Positions 8,301 through 17,907 of a DNA stretch of 64,000 nucleotides are shown here, piece after piece. Made by a program: the position numbers and the translations under genes. The stretch comes from Symsagittifera roscoffensis (taxonomy: Eukaryota > Xenacoelomorpha > Acoela > Convolutidae). Where the stretch lies: the NCBI RefSeq assembly GCF_963678635.1, contig NC_087070.1, forward strand, positions 9,396,539-9,460,538. Reading direction: 5' to 3'. The notes beneath the pieces were generated by a model. That model worked only from the letters and a program-made list of their open reading frames with translations, did no database searches and had not been told where the DNA came from. Every line of letters starts with the position of its first letter. Position 1 is the first letter of the stretch.

Positions 8301-8784
8301 TTTTCAACCAATCATAAAAAACCTTGGTTTTCTTCAGGGCACAATGATTCCTGGAGTTGTAATGTGGAATATGTTCATTGCAACTTGGATAATTTTTAAA
8401 ATATAAGTTTTCAACCCGAGGACAGCCCAAATCATCTAGGTTTTCAATCTTTCGGTCCAAGTACTTGGCCAAAAATTCTATCTTTTCTTTTCCTTTAGCG
8501 TAAAAAACGGCACCGGGATTTCTCAGCACAAAACTCTGAAGTATTTGATTCAAGTTTATATAAAGATAATCACCATTTTCCCAATGGAGACCGTGTAAAT
8601 AATTTGTTAACCAGTTGTAAGCTTTTTGTTCAAGCTTTGGTAGTATATTGAAATTCACTGGAGGTAGGAAAATGAGTCGATCGCTGTAGTCTGAAGTTGT
8701 TATTGCTAATTCTTTAACCACAAAGGCGTTTTTCTTGTAACGAAAGCCTTCCACGTCAAGCACAACTGATCTCTCGCCTAGCAT
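8215..8784 (-). CDS. Possible DEDD-type nuclease-like Polinton protein
   Basis: A 189-aa ORF starting with ATG. It opens with RSVVLDVEGFRYKKNAFVVK: a hydrophobic strand ending in D-x-E (Asp10, Glu12), the exo I motif pattern of DEDD/RNase-H-fold exonucleases. Then come FVVKELAI, a WLTNYLHGLHWENGD segment, FYAKGKEKIEFL and a C-terminal His/Cys-rich stretch (HYNSRNHCALKKTKVFYDWL). The final His-to-Asp spacing is longer than the classic DEDDh Hx4D, so the enzymatic assignment is tentative. It overlaps the upstream gene by 7 nt. A relic at 28.33-28.52 kb preserves VVLDFDCIENNIVKELEI, with Asp in place of Glu. Confidence 0.55.
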   Translation of the reverse strand: MLGERSVVLDVEGFRYKKNAFVVKELAITTSDYSDRLIFLPPVNFNILPKLEQKAYNWLTNYLHGLHWENGDYLYINLNQILQSFVLRNPGAVFYAKGKEKIEFLAKYLDRKIENLDDLGCPRVENLYFKNYPSCNEHIPHYNSRNHCALKKTKVFYDWLKNEQQREISESGDIPITKFNALCVDDSRG

Positions 8785-9743
8785 TCTAGTAAATGATAAA
8801 CTTCTGGTTTTTTCAACTTAATGAAAAGGCAGAACGCTATTCCACTCAAATGTCCCAATAAGCTGTTGCTACAGTTCCAGGGCAACATGTAACAGTACGT
8901 GGGACCCTGTTGATAAAATTCGTGTATAAATCCGGCCGCATCGTGCAAAATAGCGTGCAATCGTAAAATTTTGGAATTTTTCAAGTATTTGTCCGAGGAA
9001 GAGTTATCAATACCAATCAAGCCACCATAAGGTCTCAACTTAATTAAAATGTCGTAGTTAAGGTTATCAGAACTAACAAAAAACAGAGAACATGCAGCTA
9101 GAAAATAGTTGCGTCGGTTAGAATTATCAGGATAAGTTTGTTTCAAAGACGTATAAATTTCGTGAATTATTTTCAAATAGGAGTTACTCTGCTTTTTTGC
9201 AATTTCATTATTTATTTTTTCCAATACCTCTCCAACCTGCTGAATTTCAAGCCAGTGGAAATAAAAGTGGCCTTGCAAATACCATTTAGTCTCATTAAGA
9301 TAACGGTGGTAAATAATTAAAAAAACCACCGGAATTTTTTTGTGTTTTGATAGCTTGTTGAAACATAGACGGATTTTTCTCTCCAAGTCTTTATCAACCC
9401 TTTTTGAGGTAAAATCAAACGAATAGTCGAATACGTTTTCATAATCAGCAAGATTCAAATCGCTCACAGTACCATACTTTTGTTTTGTAGAAATGCACCA
9501 AGAGATTTGTTGAAGCTCACTCAAATAAAATTGTTCTTTGAAAATTAACTCGTATTCTTTCTTTGAAATTTCCTTTGCCCTTTCGAAGAAGACGACGTAG
9601 CGTTCATTACTAAATTTGAAAAATGAGTTTTTTTCTGCGGTTGAAAACACTCTTAATTGTAAATGTTCATTATCAATATCTTCAGTACACCAAGTTCCCT
9701 CTAATTTCATTTTTCTTATTTCAAAATTTGTCAAATTTATCAT
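8778..9743 (-). CDS. Unrecognised conserved 321-aa Polinton protein
   Basis: An intact ORF with ATG at 9743, first of the minus-strand cluster. No family is recognised. The first 240 residues are rich in aromatic and charged residues with alternating helices and strands. The last 60 residues form the most conserved part: LRLHAILHDAAGF, then GPTYCYMLPW, then LLGHLSGIAFCLF, i.e. an H-x3-HD-x-AG core, a C-x-x-P segment and a GH-x-x-G segment before a hydrophobic end. Both decayed Polinton copies retain the same C-terminal block (28.5-28.8 and 34.84-35.02 kb), always upstream of the nuclease-like gene. Conserved His, Asp and Cys residues suggest an active or metal-binding site, but that is inference. 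Confidence 0.7.
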   Translation of the reverse strand: MINLTNFEIRKMKLEGTWCTEDIDNEHLQLRVFSTAEKNSFFKFSNERYVVFFERAKEISKKEYELIFKEQFYLSELQQISWCISTKQKYGTVSDLNLADYENVFDYSFDFTSKRVDKDLERKIRLCFNKLSKHKKIPVVFLIIYHRYLNETKWYLQGHFYFHWLEIQQVGEVLEKINNEIAKKQSNSYLKIIHEIYTSLKQTYPDNSNRRNYFLAACSLFFVSSDNLNYDILIKLRPYGGLIGIDNSSSDKYLKNSKILRLHAILHDAAGFIHEFYQQGPTYCYMLPWNCSNSLLGHLSGIAFCLFIKLKKPEVYHLLEC

Positions 9744-10044
9744 TTGGTATATTTTGCCCAGAAACGGCCGCCGCCTTTTGAGAGTAATTTCAATTTACTG
9801 CCTTTTCACCATAAAATTTAGGTCAATTTAAGGAATTAGTTTACTGCTGCCAACAGTTAAGCTACGCTGCCAAATTGGCCGGCGCATTTTTATTATATAC
9901 CATAAAAGTCAATTCCCCGTTCACTAACAAATTTCAACTAGGTCGAAAGTTCATTTGCCCGAAACAAATATAACAATTAACATGATTCATATAATTAACC
10001 AGGACCAATAATTAGGACCCCAAAAATTGGAATTAGAAAGAATT
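9744..10044. other. Right flank of Polinton copy 1, possible terminus
   Basis: Contains short GC-rich islands (ACGGCCGCCGCC at about 9764, TGGCCGGCGC at about 9878) in AT-rich DNA. It would hold the promoter of the 321-aa gene and probably the element end. No terminal inverted repeat partner is visible because the left end is outside the window. Confidence 0.35.
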
Positions 10045-10234
10045 TTGTATCGTGTCCCTTGTTGTTAAGCTAAACTTAGCAAGATCCTAAGTAGGGGGTC
10101 TTTTGCTTTTTGGGTGGAAAATTTCTTTCGTTTACAAAATCCTAGGATAGGGGTCCTCCAAAAAATTAAGGACCCCTTTCCTAGGATTTTGCTTTACGTG
10201 AGGACCCCCCCTTAGGATCCGGGACACGATACAA
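10045..10234. mobile_element. Palindromic foldback element (MITE-like)
   Basis: Outer arms TTGTATCGTGTCCC (10045-10058) and GGGACACGATACAA (10221-10234) are perfect inverted repeats. Inside, AGATCCTAAGTAGGGGGTC pairs imperfectly with GGACCCCCCCTTAGGATC. A central hairpin has arms AAAATCCTAGGATAGGGGTC (from about 10138) and the near-complement ending near 10191, one mismatch in 22 bp. The 190-bp unit therefore folds on itself almost completely. No coding capacity. A target duplication is not clear; short T/A-rich flanks are uninformative. Confidence 0.75.
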
Positions 10235-10750
10235 TACTACTAAGCTTTTTAAGGATCAGTTTTTTTGCAGTTATTTTAAGTCCGCTTGCAATGAAAATGA
10301 GATTAAAATCAAATAAAAATTATTTGAAAGCAGATCTTTGGACAGTGTAGTTTTCACAGTTTTTTTTTATTGATCGTTTTTTCTAACGTTTTGAGGATTA
10401 GACCTCAGCTTTTTATTAAATGTAGCGAAACCTATGTAGCAGAAAAAGATAACAAAAACTTTCAAAGACAGATAAAATTCAATCGATTACCGTGTTTGAA
10501 TACAAAACAATAAATTCTTCAAAACTGCTTGAGATTTGAACTGTTTCGAGCGCTTTGTAAAATTACTTGCTCCAAAACCGTTCAAGTCTTGCGCGGTTAT
10601 CGAGCGACTTTAAAAAATAAACCGTTCAAAAATCACAAAAACATTGGTAGAAAACCGCGCAAAAACCCTCGAAACCGTTTTTTTGAATTAGTTCACATGA
10701 GGAAAATTAGCATTTTCAGACGCTAATTACATTAGTAAGTCATTGAAAAT

Positions 10751-10912
10751 AAGTAATGATACTTTCAAAGAGGCTTAGTTTTGTCCACTAGTGTATGTAG
10801 GATCCTAAAGGTGCAACTCAAAGCTAGCAAGCTAAGTAATGATACTTTCAATGAGGCTAAGTTTTGTCCACTAGTGTATGTAGGATTCTAAAGGTGCAAC
10901 TCAAAGCTAGCA
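10751..10912. repeat. 83-bp tandem duplication
   Basis: Two copies, offset 83 bp, both start AAGTAATGATACTTTCAA and end GCAACTCAAAGCTAGCA. They differ at only a few positions, so this is a local young duplication within the satellite region. Confidence 0.8.
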
Positions 10913-11163
10913 GTCTTAATGTGATTAAGCTTTGAAGATGCAGTTGATTTTGGATGTCAGCAGAATTTTATGATAAGTATAACAAAACAGTTAATACAAA
11001 ACTTTTTTTGACCAGCTAAGCCTTTTTAGGATCAGTTTTTTTTATATACTATCGTGTCTAGTCTTTTCTAAATTTCCTCGAGCTTTATCCTTTTTACGTT
11101 CATTTTGAGCATTTCAATAAAAGTGATTTTTTTACGATGAAAGTGAGGAATATATATCCGGAT

Positions 11164-11605
11164 CAGGGGCGGATTTAGGCGGTGGCCGGGGGGGTGGGGC
11201 CTACGCTCTTGTCTCCCTCCCCTCAGGGACCTAGGTATTCGACCCCCTTCCGACCCCTTTATACTATTTTGAGATATCAATATTTGGTGATGGAACCTAA
11301 AAATTTTCTAGAGCGCCTTCGGCGCCATTATATACTTACTTTAGGGGGAGAGCGCGCGCCAAAAAAACGCAAATTTTTTTGGTCCAATTTTTTTTTAAAA
11401 ATGCCTAAAAACGCCTTTTTTGGCCTGTTTTTCAAAATTTTGCCTGTGGCGCACAAAATTTGGCCACAACAAGCTCTTTTTTTAATGCTCTGGTGGAGCT
11501 CGGAAAACTATTTCGGTCGAACTATAAAAAAACAAATGTCGACAAAACTTTCGAAAATTTAAGAAATTCCGCCCCCCCCTGGAGAAAATCCTAGACTCGT
11601 CCCTG
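11164..11605. mobile_element. Non-autonomous hAT MITE with 8-bp target duplication
   Basis: The 442-bp unit starts CAGGGGCGGATTTAGG and ends with the complement of CAGGGACGAGTCTAGG, i.e. hAT-type CAGGG(G/A)CG ends. It is flanked on both sides by a perfect 8-bp duplication ATCCGGAT (11156-11163 and 11606-11613), the expected hAT target-site length. No transposase is encoded. Truncated 3' ends of the same element with the same right flank occur near 12,690-12,800 and 13,780-13,890, so insertion preceded duplication of the surrounding satellite. Another fragment is at about 63.3 kb. Confidence 0.9.
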
Positions 11606-14600
11606 ATCCGGATGGTGGTTTTTTATGCAGACCAACACTATAATATCCAGTATCCTGCCAAAATTCGATTAATTTAGTCGTCTTGTATACTTGGCGAAAT
11701 AAACAGCGCTACAAAATGGTGCCGAAATCAATTGAGGAAATAAAGCTAATTTTTATAAAAATTCCATACACAATTTTTGTTTTAACATTTATAACTTGAT
11801 ATTTTTAGCCCAAACCTCATAGAAAAAAATATTCGAGACCAATTAAATGGCAGTTGGCCCATTCAGGGTCATGCAGTTTTGTGGCTTTCAGCTATAAATA
11901 ATGTTGACATTGTTCTCAAAAACTTAATATACACTTTTAGCCAAGCTCGCGGTCTGAGTTACCGTTTTTTGCAGATATTTGAGGTCCACTTGCAAGTAAA
12001 ATGAGATTAAAATCAATTAAAAATTATTTGAAAGCAGATCTTTGGACAGTGAAGTTTTCACAGTTGTTTTTTTAGTGATCGTTATTCCAAACGTTTCAAG
12101 GATTAGATCTCAGCTTTTTATTAAATGTAGCGAAACCTATGTAGCAGAAGAGATAACAAAAACTTTCAAAGACAGATAAAATTCAATTGATTACCGTGTT
12201 TGAATACAAAACAATAAATTCTTCAAAACTGCTTGAGATTTGAACTTTTTCGAGCGCTTTTTAAAATTACTTGTTCCAAAACCGTTCAAGTCTTGCGCGG
12301 TTATCGAGCATTTTTTAAAAATAAACCGTTCAAAAATCACAAAAACATTGGTAAAAAACAGCGCAAAAACCCCCAAAACCATTTTTTTGAAGCAAGATTT
12401 TGAGCGCAATTTCTTAAGAAAACCGCTCAAACAGCTCAAACCGCTCAAATCTTGTTTGTCAGCTCAAATCGTTTTTTGAGCGGGATCTCGACCAGCAGAT
12501 TGTTCCGAAAGGAGCAACATATTATCAGTAAGTAGTTTCTGTGACTTTTTGGATTTAGAAACTCGTTTATTTCAGGTGTAAAGCTGTAGATTAGAAAGTC
12601 AGCAACATGACTCGTGCGATGACCTGAGTCAAAGTTTCCCGCCCAAAACATAGCAAATTTTGAACAAATGCTCAAATGCGAAGCACAAAAATTGGCCACA
12701 TCAGGGTCTTTTTAGTGCTCTGGGAGAGCTCGGAAAACTAATTCGATCGAACTAAAAACAAATCCGCTCCCCCCTCGAGAAAATCCTAGATTCGCCCCTG
12801 ATCCGGATGGTGGTTTTTTATGCAGACCAGCAGTATAATATCCAGTATCCTGCCAAAATTCGATTAGTTTAGTCGTCTTGTCTACTTGGCGAAATAAACC
12901 GCGCTACCAAATTGTGCCGAAATCAATTGAGGAAATAAAGCTGATTTAAAAAAAAAAATTTTAAGGAAACACTCAAATCGCTCAAATTTTAGATGAAAAA
13001 CTCAAGTTAATGGAAAAACTCGACTCGTGTCATGACCCGAGTCGAAGTTTGCAGCCCAAACTTTCACTAATTTTGAGCGGTTTGAGCAATTTTTTTGGAC
13101 CAATTTGCTGGAACCGCGCAGAAACCGCTTAAATCTTCGCAAGAAACGATCAAATTGTTGAAAACAATTCAACACCGCTCCAAAACAAACCTAAAAGATT
13201 CTAGGAACCAAAAATAACAGTCGTGAAGGTTCATTACGACTCATTAAAAATCAAAGAGAAATTTTTTTTAAATACGCTCAAAAATTGCTCTAAACTGCTC
13301 AAAACCCGCCCAAACCGCTCAGTCTAAAACCAGATTCGGAGCGCAATTATCTAAAAAGATGCTTAAACCATTTAAACTTTACTTACTTTTTGATTGGACA
13401 CCACGACTCGGATCATCAGTTTTTCAACTAATTTGAAGCTAGTTTTGAGCAATTTAAACGTTTTTTAGACAATTTGCAAAAATTGCTCAAAAACGGCGCA
13501 TGTTTGAACGGTTTTTGAGCATTTTTTTCATTAAACTGCTGAAAAAAAAGTTCACAACTTGCGCAGTGTTTGAGATGCGTTTCTAAATAAACCGCTCAAG
13601 AATCTTTCGTTTTTTTTTTGGAGCGGCTTCTGCGAACTGTCTAAACAAAAACGCCCAAATTGTTCAAATTTTGGTTCAAATGAAGTCAAGAAACATGACT
13701 CGTGCGATGACCTGAGTCAAGGTTTCCCGCCCAAAACATAGCAAATTTTGAACAAATGCTCAAATGCGAAGCACAAAATTTGGCCACAACAGGGTCTTTT
13801 TAGTGCTCTGGGAGAGCTCGGAAAACTAATTCGATCGAACTAGAAACAAATCCGCTCCCCCATCGAGAAAATCCTAGATTCGCCCCTGATCCGGATGGTG
13901 GTTTTTTATGCAGACCAGCAGTATAATATCCAGTATCCTGCCAAAATTCGATTAGTTTAGTCGTCTTGTCTACTTGGCGAAATAAACCGCGCTACAAAAT
14001 TGTGCCGAAATCAATTGAGGAAATAAAGCTAATTGTAAAAAAAACTTCCAGACACAATTTATATTTTAACACTTATAACTTGATGTTTTTAGCCCAAACT
14101 TCAACGAAAAAACATTTGTAGACCAATTAAATGGCAGTTGGCCCATTCAAGGTCAAGCAGTTTTGTGGCTTTTAGCTATAAATAATGTTGACATTGTTCT
14201 CAAAAACTTAATATACAATTGTAACCAAGCTCGCGGTCTGAGTTACCGTTTTTTGCAGACATTTTAAGTCCGCTTGCAATGAAAATGAGAATAAAATCAA
14301 TTAAAAATTATTTGAAAGCAGATCTTTGGACAGTGTAGTTTTCACAGTCTTTTTGAGTGATCGTTTTTTCTAACATTTGAGGATTAGACCTCAGGTTTTT
14401 ATTAAATGTAGCGAAACCTATATCGCAGAAAAAGATAACACAGACTTTCAAATACAGATAAAATTCAATTGATTACCGTGTTTGAATACAAAACAATAAT
14501 TTTTTCAATACTGCTTAAGGTTTGAACTTTTTCGAGCGCTTTTAAAAATAACTTGCTCAAAAACCGTTCAAGTCTTGCGCGGTTATCGAGCGACTTTTAA

Positions 14601-16140
14601 AAATAAACAGTTCAAAAATCACAGAAAAATTGGTAGAAAACCGCGCAAAAACCCTCGAAAACGTTTTTTTGAAGCAAGATTTTGAGCGCAATTGTTTAAG
14701 AAAACCGCTCAAACAGCTCAAACCGCTCAGATTTTGATTCAAACTGAGCAGCTTTCTTAGAAAATTACGCTCAGAAGCTTAGAATTACGTTGTAGAATGA
14801 GCAGTTTGAGCAATTTTTGAGCAGTTTTGAATGATTTTTGGGCTGTTGTCTGAAAAAAGATGACAGGTCTTAGATTTGACAATCAATGAGACGTAATGAA
14901 CCTTGACGACTGTGTTTTGGACTCTTGAACATTTTAGGTTGCTTTGAAGCAGTTTTGAAAATTTTTCACCGTTTTGATAGTTTCTTGGAAGAAATTGAGC
15001 AGTTTTCGAACGGTTTGAAAACCATCTGCCAAAAAACCACTCAAATCGCTCAAATCTTGGTTTGTCAGCTCAAATCGTTTTTTGAGCGGGATCTCGACCA
15101 ACAGATTGTTCCGAAAAGAGCAACATGTTATCAGTTGGTAATTTCTGTGACTTTTTGAATTTAGAAACTCGTTTATTTCAGGTGTAAAGCTGTGGATTAG
15201 AAAGTATGCAAATTTTTCCACTCACTTGGACCTGAAATAAGGTTTTTTGAGGGTTTTCTGCGGATAACCGTCCAAAATTCTATCAAACCGTTTAATTTGA
15301 AGCAAGATTGTGAGCGCAATAGTCTAAAAAAACAGATCAAACCGCTCAAATCTTAGCTTAAAAACTCAAGTTAGGTTAAAAACTCGACTCGTGTGATGAC
15401 CCGAGTCGAAGTTTGCAGCCCAAACTTACACTAATTTTGAGCGGTTTGAGCAATTTTTTGGAAAAATTTGCTGGAACCGCGCAGAAACCGCTTAAATCTT
15501 CGCAAGAAAGGATCAAAGTGTTGAAAACATTTCAACACCGCTCCAAAACAAACCTGAAAGATTCTAAGAACCAAAAATAACAGTCGTGAAGGTTCATTAC
15601 ATCTCATTAAAAATCAAAAACAATTTTTTTTAAAATACGCTCAAAAAATGCTCTAAACTGCTCAAAACCCGCTCAAACCGCTCAATCCAAAACCAGATTC
15701 TGAGCGCAATTATCTAAAAAGATGCTTAAACCATTTAAACCATACTTATTTTTTGATTGGACACCACGACTCGGATCATCATTTTCTCAACTAATTTGAA
15801 GCTAGTTTTGAGCAATTTAAGCGTTTTTTAGACAATTTGCAAAAACTGCTCAAAACCCGCGCATGTTTGATCGGTTTTTGAGCATTTTTTTAATTAAAAC
15901 TGCTGAAAAAGTGTTCACAACTTGCGCAGTGTTTGAGATGCTTTTCTAAATAAACCGCTCAAAAATCGTTCATATGTTGCGCCGTTTTTGAGCGGCTTCT
16001 GCGAACTGTCTAAAAAAACGCCAAAATTGCTCGAATTTTGCTTCAAATGAAGTGAAGAAACATGACTCGTGCGATGACCTGAGTCAAGGTTTCCCGCCCA
16101 AAACATAGCAATTTTTGAACAAATGCTCAAATGCTCCAAA

Positions 16141-17590
16141 ACCGCTTAAATCTTTAAGGTTCTTTTAGTGTCCCTATTAACCAATTTAAGAGCCAGACCG
16201 CTAAATCTAAATCAAAATTTTGAGAATTTTTATTCAATCTCTCTCAAAATTAATCAGAACAAAGTTTTCAACGATGTTAACTCCACTGCAAATCATTTCA
16301 ATTATTTCTCTTGAAAGAGATACATTATACCAAAGCCTGTACCAAAGATTCTATACTAGTGGTTCAACAGGAAAGGAAAATGCGTCATCGAAAAGCAAGA
16401 CCTTTGAACGATATTGATCCAGGAAGCAGAGAATTCGACAAATGGGTCACCAAAAACCACATGATGTTACCCAATTGTTTGCTAGATCAAATTGCTGGAG
16501 CGCACTGATATTCAACATCCCTTTTGTCTGGATCGTTCACCAAGAAAAATACTGTTTGACTACGAGTGCCAATCGATCCACTTCTAAGAAAACCAGGACG
16601 GATCCATTAGAGACTTAGCAGAGGGAGAATCTCACAGGATAATTAAGTCGATTGAATCAACAGAAAAAGATGAGGGCCAGCAGACGCCCAAAACCTCAAT
16701 GAAACCAGACGTTTTTTCAATCACTCAACAATAGCCGCAGCAGACTTCTTGTTCGTCTTCTTCCAGCACTCAAAAATCCACTGCACCAACCATACTAACT
16801 GAGACGCCACCTATCAATGCTTGCTATGCGCCAAAAATTGCAAAAGGCATTTTAGAGATCTCTGAAAACTCAAAAGCTTTTTTTCCACCAAGAATGCATC
16901 ACTTTGGAGAATCTTTGTTCATGAGGATCATGTTTTGTTTAGATTTTTTTACGAAATTAAAGTTTGCTCTGTAATTTTTTCAAAATTCTTTGAAAGAATG
17001 AAAATTAAACAAAAAAAAAACAATTTTTGCAATTTAATCAAAAATTTTAATTTCAGATTTGATCTTTTTTTTTCATTGTCAAAAGTCGCCTATCATTTAC
17101 AGTATTGCCTTCGATTGATCACCCTGGAGTCGCTCCCTTCCATTCCTAGTCTGAGCTATGCTTACAGCTCAATTGTTGGTTAACCACGTTCGGTGCAAGG
17201 CTTTCATTTCACACTATTGGGCTTAGACCTACCCGGTGAGGTTTTTTGAAGTGAAAGCCGATGAATTTTTGGAAGATACAAAACTTGTTTAGGAACTTCT
17301 TGGTTATTTCGGAAAATTTGGTTGATTTATGAGACTGTTTATATGTTTATGAAATGAGTTCAATTTGTTTTTTTTGTTATGTAAGTGCATACTATTTGGG
17401 TGCAACCTCTAGAATTGATTATTCTATGCTCTACCTTAGGAAGTCACTCCTAGTTTGGCAAAAATAAAAATCTAAGCAGCTTTAATTGCAGTCGTAAAAG
17501 AAACGAGAAATCATTTAAAACCTTTTGACTTAAAAAACAGTATCTGCTTTAGTTGAAGCTAGCTTTCTGAAATTTTAATTTTCTCAACAA
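16141..17590. other. Unassigned region upstream of polB relic
   Basis: Two overlapping plus-strand reading frames (about 16,220-16,508) contain protein-like text such as FDKWVTKNHMMLPNCLL but no recognisable family. A stretch near 16,820-16,900 reads as Cys-containing peptide (QCLLCAKNCKRHFRDL), possibly a remnant of another Polinton-encoded protein. From 16,930 to 17,600 the DNA is AT-rich with no supported gene. Confidence 0.3.
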
Positions 17591-17907
17591 GCAACCTCGT
17601 AAAGTCTACAAAACGCGTATCTTGTTAGTTACGCCAAAAGAAACTGAGCGAACTGCGAAGCCTCAAAAAACATCTAATGGCTAGTCTCAAGCTCGACCCT
17701 GTCAAAACCGACTACGCTGTGGTCACTAAGAACTGGAGGATAAGTCACTAGGTATCATTTGGGAACATGTTGTAGAGCGTCACGAAACAATCGATGAGTC
17801 GGAACAAAGAAGAACTTGTCTCTACGACATTAGTGTGCTCAAAAATGATCGCACGTATGCTGCGCATATCGCATATGCGAAACGAACACGGTCTGGCAGT
17901 ATGAGAT

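Larger units (their letters stand above)
1..9743. mobile_element. Polinton/Maverick element, partial (copy 1)
   Basis: Eleven consecutive minus-strand ORFs, most overlapping or nearly abutting, include the hallmark Polinton set: adenain-like protease, capsid proteins, packaging ATPase and retroviral-type integrase. Two plus-strand ORFs face them at the left edge. Tight packing, 4-10 nt overlaps and the absence of introns look viral. The protein-primed DNA polymerase is missing. Given the convergent layout of the decayed copy at 17.9-29.9 kb, polB is expected left of position 1. I could not locate terminal inverted repeats or the 6-bp target duplication; the right terminus probably lies between 9,750 and 10,040. 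Several frameshifts and one stop indicate decay or assembly indels. Confidence 0.9.
10235..16140. repeat. Degenerate, internally duplicated CCGCTCAAA-rich satellite
   Basis: The stretch is built from blocks that recur 2-3 times. One block (GAGGATTAGACCTCAGC-type start) recurs near 10,393, 12,100 and 14,370. A block beginning with GATCCGGATGGTGGTTTTTT recurs near 11,607, 12,798 and 13,888. A block with GACTCGTG(T/C)-ATGACCCGAGTCGAAG recurs near 13,021 and 15,387. A block with GACTCGTGCGATGACCTGAG recurs near 12,608, 13,697 and 16,063. Short words CCGCTCAAA and TTTGAGCGG occur throughout on both strands. ORFs here are repeat-encoded and not genes. Blocks are clearly diverged, so the array is not recent. 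Confidence 0.75.

Noticed and set aside
9744..10234. Foldback element as the Polinton terminal inverted repeat
   Set aside because: Its arms pair with each other within 190 bp, so it is a self-contained palindrome; nothing shows the same sequence at the other Polinton end, which is outside the window.
10529..16139. Short Lys/Phe-rich open frames in the satellite
   Set aside because: Repeated with drift in every block, no motif, no consistent start; repeat-encoded noise.
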